This document shows, piece by piece, positions 1-5,025 of a stretch of 7,177 nt of DNA. Position 1 is the first letter of the stretch. The number at the start of each line of letters is the position of its first letter. The notes beneath the pieces are model-generated. The model ran no database searches and was not told where the DNA came from. It saw only the letters and a list, made by a program, of their open reading frames with translations. The translations under genes and the position numbers were made by a program. Origin of the DNA: DATLEX01 sp035525045 (GTDB lineage: Bacteria > Acidobacteriota > Thermoanaerobaculia > Gp7-AA8); NCBI GenBank assembly GCA_035525045.1, contig DATLEX010000150.1:1-7177 (forward strand), in the 5' to 3' direction.

Positions 1-283
1 ACCGGTGGCAGTCTGCAGCGCGGGCGGAAGGGCCGCGCCGAGCGAGGTGCCGGCGATGGCCAGGAGCGTCTGCCACGAGAGCGACGCCACGAAGGCGCCC
101 CCGGCGAAGAGCAGGAGCGCGAGCGGGCCGGCGGCGGCCGAGCGAGAGGAACCCGCTCGCGGCGAGGCCGATCAGCACCACGCCGCTGAGCAGGCGAAGC
201 TGCGGCGTCAGCGGCGCGAGGAGTGCAACGAGGACCCCGCCGGCGCCGGCGGCCAGCACTCCATGAATGAAGGTCTCGGTCAT
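1..283 (-). pseudogene. LysE-family exporter gene, partial and apparently frameshifted
   Basis: Minus-strand gene starting at ATG 283-281, preceded by a purine-rich Shine-Dalgarno stretch (AGGAGAGGGAG within 285-297). It lies 28 bp after the arsI stop, so it is probably co-transcribed with it. The first ~48 codons give a hydrophobic stretch (residues 17-46, including LTPQLRLLSGVVLIGL). From about position 145 down to 1, hydrophobic membrane sequence continues only in another frame, reading GGAFVASLSWQTLLAIAG and then PPALQTATG, which resembles the second half of LysE/RhtB-family exporters (inner-membrane efflux of amino acids or other small solutes). The ATG frame instead becomes Arg-rich and non-membrane-like, and the second frame has a stop (TGA) upstream, so a single continuous reading is impossible. 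The usual LysE N-terminal segment and the central LNP-containing helix region also seem missing. The remainder lies beyond position 1. Sequencing or assembly error is the alternative to true decay. The LysE assignment rests on recalled family motifs. Confidence 0.55.
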
Positions 284-311
284 CGCTCCCTCTCCTGGCC
301 CGTCGTGCCGG

Positions 312-761
312 TCAGGCCGTGGCCGTGCTGCGCGCGGTGACGGCCGTGGTGCAGCATCCCGACGTCTTCTCCACCTCCGGAAGGTCGTCCTGCAGCACGA
401 CGAAGGCCTCCCACTCGTTCCCGTCGGGGTCGTGGACCCACGTCTTGTCCTGCTTGGCGTAGCAGCAGTCGGTCTGCATCTCGTCACGCGTGACCAGGCC
501 GGCCTCGGCCCATTTCAGGCGGATGGCCAGCACGTCGTCGGTGGACGACACTTGCAGGCCGAGGTGGGAGAGGGCGCCGGGCCCGGGCAGGGTGGGGACC
601 TCGTTGAGCGCGAAGTTCAGGGGCGGGTTCTGGACGTCGAACTTGGCGTAGCCGGTGCGGACCTTCGCCGGCTCGACGCCGAACATCCTGCTGTAGAAGG
701 CGATGCTCTTCTCGAGGTTCCGGACGTTGATCGAGACATGGGGCTTCAGGATGGTGGGCAT
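312..761 (-). CDS. arsI: ArsI/CadI-family VOC metalloenzyme (organoarsenical C-As lyase or cadmium-induced protein)
   Basis: 149-residue vicinal-oxygen-chelate (glyoxalase/bleomycin-resistance fold) protein. The N-terminal beta strand carries His8 (KPHVSINV), a second candidate metal ligand is His66 (LSHLGLQV), and the third is Glu118 in DPDGNEWEAFVV. The adjacent pair Cys99-Cys100 in TDCCYAKQDKTWV is the hallmark of the ArsI/CadI group, where it binds trivalent organoarsenicals next to the Fe(II) site. A second Cys pair (Cys136-Cys137) lies in the C-terminal tail. Characterised ArsI enzymes cleave the C-As bond of methylarsenite or reduced aromatic arsenicals using oxygen, giving As(III) in the cytoplasm; CadI proteins of the same family were named for cadmium induction. 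The length is normal and the gene looks intact. The ATG at 761-759 follows GAGG at a suitable distance. A strong promoter flanked by two ArsR-type operators lies directly upstream, supporting metalloid control. A LysE-like exporter gene follows. The exact substrate is not proven by sequence. Confidence 0.9.
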   Translation of the reverse strand: MPTILKPHVSINVRNLEKSIAFYSRMFGVEPAKVRTGYAKFDVQNPPLNFALNEVPTLPGPGALSHLGLQVSSTDDVLAIRLKWAEAGLVTRDEMQTDCCYAKQDKTWVHDPDGNEWEAFVVLQDDLPEVEKTSGCCTTAVTARSTATA

Positions 762-787
762 GGGTTTTCCTCGCTTTCGTCATTCAT

Positions 788-803
788 ATTCGCTCATGCG
801 AAT
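788..803. promoter_or_regulatory. ArsR-type operator O1
   Basis: ATTCGCTCATGCGAAT is a perfect 6-bp inverted repeat (ATTCGC/GCGAAT) around TCAT. It lies just downstream of the -10 element of the arsI promoter, covering about +1 to +16 of the expected transcript. Its size and AT-flanked CG core match operators of ArsR/SmtB repressors, and the arsR gene is in the same cassette. Binding here would block transcription of arsI. Confidence 0.75.
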
Positions 804-809
804 GGGTAA

Positions 810-838
810 ACGATACATCCCCGTTTTATATTCGTCAA
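810..838 (-). promoter_or_regulatory. sigma70-like promoter of arsI
   Basis: On the minus strand, TTGACG (838-833) is followed after a 17-bp spacer by TATCGT (815-810). The -35 matches consensus at 5 of 6 bases, the -10 at 4 of 6, and the spacing is ideal. The predicted start is near 803, leaving a leader of about 40 nt before the arsI ATG. The -35 lies inside operator O2 and the start inside operator O1, which is the expected layout of a repressed, inducible promoter. This promoter begins just after the stop of the upstream permease gene. Confidence 0.7.
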
Positions 839-845
839 GGCGAAT
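830..845. promoter_or_regulatory. ArsR-type operator O2
   Basis: ATTCGTCAAGGCGAAT has the same outer 5-bp arms (ATTCG/CGAAT) and the same 16-bp length as O1. It covers the -35 element of the arsI promoter. Its centre is 42 bp from the centre of O1, about four helical turns, so two repressor dimers would sit on the same DNA face. It starts 3 bp from the permease stop codon. Confidence 0.7.
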
Positions 846-848
846 TGG

Positions 849-2099
849 TTACAAAGCGGCCCTTCTCACCAACCACCGGGCCGCAAAACCGGCGGCCAGG
901 GTGGCCAGCCCGGCTGCGAGGGTCGGCCCCGGAAGGGAGAGCGCCAGGAGTGCACAGGCGAGGACACCGATCAGCGGGATCGCGTTCGGGTAGAGCCGGG
1001 CCGGGCCCGGCATCCGGAGGGCGGCCAGATTCGCGATCCCGTAATAGATGAGGATCGTGAAGGAGGCCGCCGACGCCACTCCTCGCAGCGTCCCTGTCGC
1101 CGCCACGACGGCGGCGATCGCTCCGATCAGAAGCACGGCCCGGTGCGGGACGGCGTGAGTTGGATGGACGCTCTCGAGGAACCGCGGCAGGTCGCCGCGG
1201 CGGGCCATCGCGAACGCCATCCGTGAGAGCCCGAGGAGCTGCGAGAGGATCACGCCGAGCATCGCCGTCACACCGCCGGCCGACACCACCACCGCCAGCC
1301 ACGGAAATCCCGACGCCTCGGCCGCGATCCGCAGCGGCGCCGAGGTCGCCGCCAGCCTCTCCGTCCCCACCAGCCCCACCGCCACCAACGCCACCGCACT
1401 ATAGAGAAGGATGGCCGAGCCGATGGTGATGATCACCGCGCGCGGAATCGTCGTCCGCGGCTCGCGCACCTCCTCCCCCAGCGTGGCGATCCTGGCGTAG
1501 CCGGTGTAGGCGAAGAAGAGGATCGCGGCCGCCTCCAGCACCCCACGGGCGCCCCGCGGCGCGAACGGCCGGAGGTGCCCGGGGTCGAAACCGGCGGCAC
1601 CGAGCCCGATGAAGAGAAGCAGCGTTCCCAGCGACGCCGCCACGATGAGCAGATTCGCCCCGCTGGCCCGCCGCACGCCGAAGTAGTTAAGCGCCGTGAA
1701 GATCACGATGGCCCCTACCGCGATCGCCCGAGGAGGAACATCGGGCAGAAACACCTCCAGATATCCGGCCAGCCCGAGCGCCACGGTCCCCGCCGCGGCG
1801 ATCTTGCTGGCCAGGAACATCCACCCCGCGGCGAATCCCGCCGCGGGCGTCAGCACGCGGTATCCATACTCATAGGTCCCGCCCGACTGCGGGTACTCGG
1901 CGGCGAGCTGGGCCGAGGAGAGCGCATTCGCCGTCGCGGCGATCCCGGCGATGAGCAGCCCGAGGAGCAGCGCCGGCCCCGCCATCCCGGCGGCGACCGC
2001 CGTGACGACGAAGATGCCCGCGCCGATGATCGCGCCGAAGCCGATCCCCACGGCGTCGAGAAGCCCGAGGTCGCGGCGGAGCTCGGGTGTGGCCGTCAT
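849..2099 (-). CDS. APC-superfamily amino-acid-type permease
   Basis: 416-residue inner-membrane protein with about 12 hydrophobic segments. Residues 18-30 (GIGFGAIIGAGIF) are the unwound TM1 motif of the APC superfamily that binds the substrate amino and carboxyl groups; FFAYTGYARIATLGEE followed by PRTTIPRA (about 195-221) is the TM6 region and conserved loop of the family. It most likely moves an amino acid or amine with proton coupling; substrate and direction cannot be read from sequence. The ATG at 2099-2097 overlaps the doxX stop as ATGA and has AAGGAAGAG upstream. The frame stays open to 2417, but that extension is Arg/His-rich, non-membrane and lies over doxX, so it is rejected. The gene appears full length, unlike the two smaller membrane genes nearby. 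Its position between doxX and arsI in an ArsR cassette suggests a metalloid-linked role, possibly transport of an arsenic-containing or thiol-related amino acid; that is speculation. Confidence 0.88.
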   Translation of the reverse strand: MTATPELRRDLGLLDAVGIGFGAIIGAGIFVVTAVAAGMAGPALLLGLLIAGIAATANALSSAQLAAEYPQSGGTYEYGYRVLTPAAGFAAGWMFLASKIAAAGTVALGLAGYLEVFLPDVPPRAIAVGAIVIFTALNYFGVRRASGANLLIVAASLGTLLLFIGLGAAGFDPGHLRPFAPRGARGVLEAAAILFFAYTGYARIATLGEEVREPRTTIPRAVIITIGSAILLYSAVALVAVGLVGTERLAATSAPLRIAAEASGFPWLAVVVSAGGVTAMLGVILSQLLGLSRMAFAMARRGDLPRFLESVHPTHAVPHRAVLLIGAIAAVVAATGTLRGVASAASFTILIYYGIANLAALRMPGPARLYPNAIPLIGVLACALLALSLPGPTLAAGLATLAAGFAARWLVRRAAL

Positions 2100-2380
2100 T
2101 CGCTCTTCCTTCGCCGGCGCCACTCGTCGAGCGACCACCGCCCGCCGTCCGCCAGGGCGAGGTAGAGAAAGCACATCAACATGGCGACGAGGAGGAGCAG
2201 CGCCCCGCAGGCGATCTCCACCCCTCCGACGAAGGGCCCCATGAGCTGCGCCTGCGGGATGCCGATCCTCTCGAAGCGCCCGGCGCCGAGCGCAGCGGGA
2301 TCGAGAAACTTCTGGATGCCCTCCGAGAGGAACACCGCGCCGGCGGCGAGGCGGATGAGGATGGCGGCGTTCGCGTGCAT
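2096..2380 (-). CDS. DoxX-family membrane protein with internal deletion
   Basis: 94-residue hydrophobic protein. Residues 8-30 (ILIRLAAGAVFLSEGIQKFL) are the typical first helix of DoxX/DoxD-family proteins, and residues 47-64 (MGPFVGGVEIACGALLLL) are the second. Family members of this type then have a loop, a third helix and an H/EARTD-like segment before a final helix ending in a GxWSLD motif. Here residue 65 is joined directly to VAMLMCFLYLALADGGRWSLD, the last helix. About 50 residues are therefore absent, in frame, compared with a usual ~140-residue protein. The start ATG at 2380-2378 has only a short CAGG in front; an upstream in-frame ATG (eight codons earlier) would fall inside the operator. 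The stop overlaps the permease start (ATGA). DoxX proteins are small membrane proteins linked with redox and thiol stress. The family call is good; whether this shortened form works is doubtful. Confidence 0.75.
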   Translation of the reverse strand: MHANAAILIRLAAGAVFLSEGIQKFLDPAALGAGRFERIGIPQAQLMGPFVGGVEIACGALLLLVAMLMCFLYLALADGGRWSLDEWRRRRKSE

Positions 2381-2388
2381 CCTGTAAT

Positions 2389-2404
2389 ATTCGCACAGAC
2401 GCAT
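2389..2404. promoter_or_regulatory. ArsR-type operator O3 in the doxX/arsR divergent gap
   Basis: ATTCGCACAGACGCAT has the 16-bp ATTCG-N6-CGAAT layout of O1 and O2 with a single mismatch (CGCAT in the right arm). It lies in the 39-bp gap between divergent doxX and arsR starts, so one site could give autorepression of arsR and repression of doxX and the permease. A TAATAT hexamer at 2385-2390 might be a -10 element on the plus strand, but I see no convincing -35. Confidence 0.55.
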
Positions 2405-2419
2405 GCGTTCTACCCATAG

Positions 2420-2827
2420 ATGAAGAAGAAATCCCCCTCCCGCCGTCCCGACCCGGGTCTCGAGGAGATCTTCGCCGCCCTCTCCGACCGCACCCGGCTG
2501 CGCATCCTGAACCTGCTGGCGCTCGGCGAGATCTGCGTCTGCTACTTCACCGAGATCATCGGAGCGCCGCAGCCGACGATCTCGCGCCACCTCGCCTACC
2601 TCCGCCGGACGGGGCTGGTCACCACGCGCCGCGACGGGAAGTGGATCCACTACCGCGCCGCGTCGGAGCCCCGCTCCCGCGCCGCCCGCATCCTCGCCGC
2701 CGTCCTCGGCGAGATGCGGAAGGACCGCGAGCTGCAGGCCGACCTCATCGCGCTCGAGAGCGCCTGCTGCGCCGTGAAGCTGCCCGCGTCGCTGGCCGGC
2801 GCCCCGCGGCCGACGCTCGGGAGGTGA
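2420..2827 (+). CDS. arsR: ArsR/SmtB-family metalloregulatory repressor
   Basis: 135-residue winged-helix repressor. Residues 15-33 (EEIFAALSDRTRLRILNLL) are the standard ArsR opening. Residues 37-41 (EICVC) place Cys39 and Cys41 in the ELCVC-type metal-binding position of classical As(III)/Sb(III)-sensing ArsR proteins. Residues 51-67 (QPTISRHLAYLRRTGLV) are the DNA-recognition helix, and GKWIHYR (73-79) is the wing. A Cys116-Cys117 pair near the C-terminus may supply extra thiolates. Binding of the metalloid should release the repressor from DNA. An in-frame TAG immediately precedes the ATG, so this start is well fixed; no clear Shine-Dalgarno is visible, so the message may have little or no leader. 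The gene is divergent from doxX, with operator O3 in between, and the likely targets also include the arsI promoter. Arsenite or antimonite is the likeliest inducer; cadmium is possible given the CadI-like target gene. Confidence 0.92.
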   Translation: MKKKSPSRRPDPGLEEIFAALSDRTRLRILNLLALGEICVCYFTEIIGAPQPTISRHLAYLRRTGLVTTRRDGKWIHYRAASEPRSRAARILAAVLGEMRKDRELQADLIALESACCAVKLPASLAGAPRPTLGR

Positions 2828-2829
2828 GT

Positions 2830-2850
2830 CAGGGCTCAGGGCTCAGGGCT
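2830..2850 (+). repeat. three tandem CAGGGCT heptamers
   Basis: CAGGGCT occurs three times head to tail at 2830-2836, 2837-2843 and 2844-2850, starting 3 bp after the arsR stop. The last two units form the left arm of the larger inverted repeat that follows. Confidence 0.85.
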
Positions 2851-2912
2851 CGGGGGTAGGATCGAAGTCTTGCGCGCAGAACGCACGTCCCACGCCCGAG
2901 CCCTGAGCCCTG
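2837..2912. repeat. perfect 18-bp inverted repeat with 40-nt loop
   Basis: The left arm CAGGGCTCAGGGCTCGGG (2837-2854) is the exact reverse complement of 2895-2912, separated by 40 nt. The RNA could form a very stable GC-rich hairpin after arsR and before the peptidase gene. There is no U-tract after either arm, so it is not a standard intrinsic terminator. It may act as a terminator or processing element in a GC-rich host, or be a copy of a dispersed REP-like repeat or small non-autonomous element. The right arm ends 15 bp before the GTG start of the next gene. Confidence 0.8.
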
Positions 2913-2927
2913 TTACGATGCCCCCGC

Positions 2928-3959
2928 GTGCGCCGCGGCCGGAATCGCTTCGACTGGGAAAAGCTCCCCGACTCGCAGCTTCTCGACATCCGTCTCCGCA
3001 ACCTCGGCGTGCGCATCGAGGGGACCTGGATCGAGGAATCGGTCGACGACCTCTACGAGGAGCTGGCGCGGCGCGGCCTCCGCTTCCGTCCTCACGTCTG
3101 GCTCTCGAACGACTGGTTCGTTCCCGGGAGCATCCCCGGCATCGCCATCCCCTTCTACCTCGCCCATCCCCACCTGATGAAGCTCGAGCGGAGACAGATG
3201 CTGGAAGTGGAAGGAGGCACGCGTCCGGAGATGATGAAGATCCTCCGGCATGAGTGCGGTCATGCGCTCGACAATGCCTACGGCGTGACGCGTGAGCGGC
3301 GCTGGCAGGAGCTCTTCGGCGATCCGTCGAAGCACTATCCCGAGCACTACCGTCCCAACCCCGCCAGCCGGAACTTCGTCCACCACCTGCGGCTCTACTA
3401 CGCGCAGAGCCATCCGCTCGAGGACTTCGCGGAGACGTTCGCGGTGGTCATCGCCTCGAGAAATGAGGGATGGCGTAAGCGCTACGCGGGCTGGCCGGCG
3501 CTGCGGAAGCTCGAGTATGTCGACGAGCTGCTCCGCCGCCTGCGCCGGAAAAAGATGATGCGGCGCGACCGCCGCAGGCCCGATGCGATCTCCACGCTCG
3601 GCATGACCCTGCGCGAGTACTACACCGAGAAACGGCAGCAGTACCTGGTCAGCTATCCCGACATCTACGACGGCGACCTCCGCCGGCTCTTCTCCGACGA
3701 CCCCAGGCATCGCCGCCGCGAGCTGGCCTCGAGCTTTCTCAGCCGGAACCGGTCGGAGATCCGGCGGCTGGTGGCCACCTGGACCGGCGAGTATCAGTTC
3801 ACGCTCGAGCAGGTGCTGAAGGACATGATCGGGCGCAGCCGGGAGCTGAAGCTGCGCGCCGCCGGTCCGGAGCGGCGCCTGAAGATGGAGTTCGCCATCC
3901 TGCTCACCGTCAAGACCATGGATTTTCATTACAGTCGCCGCAACTGGTTCGCCCTATGA
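2928..3959 (+). CDS. putative zinc metallopeptidase (HEXXH, PF15887-like)
   Basis: 343-residue soluble protein without signal peptide or membrane segment. Residues 108-112 are HECGH, a zincin HEXXH motif inside a helix (MMKILRHECGHALDNAYG): His108 and His112 would bind zinc and Glu109 activate water. About 55 residues later, PLEDFAETFAVV (163-174) gives Glu165 and Glu169, one of which is the likely third zinc ligand, a gluzincin-like spacing. This pattern resembles the family called putative zinc-binding metallopeptidase (PF15887); its substrates are not known to me. The C-terminal third (about 205-343) is rich in Arg and Lys and probably helical. The start is GTG at 2928: no in-frame ATG occurs until codon 84, and the sequence from residue 9 looks genuinely coding. 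No Shine-Dalgarno is evident. The stop overlaps the next start as ATGA, so it is translationally coupled to an ATP-grasp ligase. Cytoplasmic action on the product or a precursor of that ligase is an inference. Confidence 0.82.
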   Translation: MRRGRNRFDWEKLPDSQLLDIRLRNLGVRIEGTWIEESVDDLYEELARRGLRFRPHVWLSNDWFVPGSIPGIAIPFYLAHPHLMKLERRQMLEVEGGTRPEMMKILRHECGHALDNAYGVTRERRWQELFGDPSKHYPEHYRPNPASRNFVHHLRLYYAQSHPLEDFAETFAVVIASRNEGWRKRYAGWPALRKLEYVDELLRRLRRKKMMRRDRRRPDAISTLGMTLREYYTEKRQQYLVSYPDIYDGDLRRLFSDDPRHRRRELASSFLSRNRSEIRRLVATWTGEYQFTLEQVLKDMIGRSRELKLRAAGPERRLKMEFAILLTVKTMDFHYSRRNWFAL

Positions 3960-4984
3960 AGCGGAAGAAGCTGCGCGTCGCCGTGCTCATGCACCCCTCC
4001 ACTGTCCCGCCGGAGGACCCGAAGAACTACAGCGAGCGCGAGGCCTACGAGTGGAAGACGGAGCTCGACGTCATGACCACGCTGCGCGAGCTGGGACATG
4101 ACGTCAAGGCGATCGCCGTCCGCGACGAGCTGAGTCCCATCCGCACCGTCATCGAGGAGTGGCAGCCCAACATCGTCTACAACCTCCTCGAGGAGTTCCT
4201 CGGCCGGCAGGAGTTCGACCATCACGTGGTCAGCTACCTCGAGCTGATGCAGGTGGCCTACACCGGCTGCAACCCCCGCGGGCTGGTGCTCTCGCGCGAC
4301 AAGGCCCTGTCGAAGAAGCTGCTCGCCTTCCACCACCTGGTCGTGCCGAAGTTCGCCGTCTTCGAGCGCGGCCGGCGCGTCTACCGGCCGAAGGGGCTGG
4401 AGTTCCCGCTCATCGTGAAGAGCCTGGTTCACGAGGCCTCGCTCGGCATCTCCCAGGCCTCGATCGTGGAGAGCGACGAGAAGCTGCGCGAGCGCGTGGC
4501 CTTCATCCACCAGCGCAACCGCACCGACGCCATCGCCGAGCAGTACATCGAGGGCCGCGAGTTCTACGCCGGCGTGATCGGCAACGTGCGCCTGCAGGTC
4601 CTGCCCACCTGGGAGCTGGTGTTCGAGAACATGCCGCCGGGCGCCGTCCCCATCGCCACGGCCCACGTCAAGCACGACCCGGAGTACCAGCGCCGGCGCG
4701 GCATCTACCAGCAGCACGCCGCCGACCTCGACGAAGCGCTGCGCGAGCACATCGTCAAGACGACCAAGCGCATCACTCGGATTCTCGACCTCGACGCCTA
4801 CAACCGCATCGACTACCGCCTCTCCGCCGACGGAAAGCTCTACTTCCTCGAGGCCAACCCCAACCCCGACATCGCCCGGAGCGAGGAGTTCGCCTCGGCG
4901 GCCGAGGAAGCGGGGATCGCCTATCCCGCCCTCATCCAGCGCGTCCTCGACCTCGGCCTCCAGCGCGCCGCCGCGGGGCGCTGA
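3956..4984 (+). CDS. D-Ala-D-Ala-ligase-like ATP-grasp enzyme
   Basis: 342-residue ATP-grasp carboxylate-amine ligase. Residues 6-11 (LRVAVL) open the N-terminal domain, and SERE (26-29) may be the counterpart of the N-terminal substrate-binding Glu of Ddl. YTGCNPRGLVLSRDKALSKKLL (102-123) matches the PYTG...DK...K segment, with Lys116. PLIVKSLVHEASLGIS (151-166) holds the ATP-binding Lys155 and a changed Gly/Ser loop (Ddl has EGSS). AEQYIEGREF (194-203) gives the adenine-binding region. NRIDYRLSADGKLYFLEANPNPDI (283-306) contains Arg284, Asp286, Glu299 and Asn301, matching the oxyanion Arg and the magnesium ligands of Ddl. So ATP-dependent formation of an acyl phosphate and an amide bond is well supported. 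The specificity lid region (about 235-260) does not look like Ddl, so the substrate is probably not D-alanine and the name ddl should not be applied. It starts inside the stop of the zinc peptidase gene; a DUF5916 gene follows after 41 bp. Confidence 0.85.
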   Translation: MKRKKLRVAVLMHPSTVPPEDPKNYSEREAYEWKTELDVMTTLRELGHDVKAIAVRDELSPIRTVIEEWQPNIVYNLLEEFLGRQEFDHHVVSYLELMQVAYTGCNPRGLVLSRDKALSKKLLAFHHLVVPKFAVFERGRRVYRPKGLEFPLIVKSLVHEASLGISQASIVESDEKLRERVAFIHQRNRTDAIAEQYIEGREFYAGVIGNVRLQVLPTWELVFENMPPGAVPIATAHVKHDPEYQRRRGIYQQHAADLDEALREHIVKTTKRITRILDLDAYNRIDYRLSADGKLYFLEANPNPDIARSEEFASAAEEAGIAYPALIQRVLDLGLQRAAAGR

Positions 4985-5025
4985 ACCACGAAGCTTTCAG
5001 CGACCGCATACGAATAAGGTCGTAC
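4985..5025 (+). other. short gap before the DUF5916 gene
   Basis: 41 bp between the ATP-grasp stop and the next ATG. It holds the ribosome binding site (AAGG, 5015-5018) and a weak inverted repeat CGACC/GGTCG (5001-5005 and 5018-5022) that would partly cover that site. I see no convincing promoter or terminator, so co-transcription with the upstream pair is likely. Confidence 0.4.

Noticed and set aside
5..809. Plus-strand open frames at 5-340 and 267-809
   Set aside because: They lie antisense to the LysE-like and arsI genes, show no recognisable domain, and have composition typical of shadow frames.
2100..2417. N-terminal extension of the permease over doxX
   Set aside because: The added 106 residues are Arg/His/Pro-rich without family match; ATG 2099-2097 has a good ribosome binding site, an ATGA overlap with doxX, and directly precedes the APC motif.
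2381..2650. N-terminal extension of the doxX frame back across arsR
   Set aside because: The extra 90 residues are charged, non-membrane sequence antisense to the arsR coding region; DoxX homology begins at about residue 91 of that frame.
2837..2912. Calling the inverted repeat an intrinsic terminator
   Set aside because: No U-tract follows either arm and the 40-nt loop is unusually large, so it is reported only as a repeat.
2913..3929. A 338-codon minus-strand open frame
   Set aside because: Antisense to the zinc peptidase gene, which has HECGH and a coupled downstream gene; the minus translation is low-complexity and motif-free.
3929..4750. A 273-codon minus-strand open frame
   Set aside because: Antisense shadow of the ATP-grasp gene, made mostly of repeated Val/Leu/Asp/His stretches.
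3956..4984. Naming the ATP-grasp gene ddl
   Set aside because: Catalytic and metal residues are shared with Ddl, but the Gly/Ser loop and the lid differ and the genomic setting is not a cell-wall cluster.
5001..5022. CGACC/GGTCG inverted repeat before the DUF5916 gene as an operator or riboswitch
   Set aside because: Only 5-bp arms; such pairs are frequent by chance in GC-rich DNA and no regulator is nearby that would read it.
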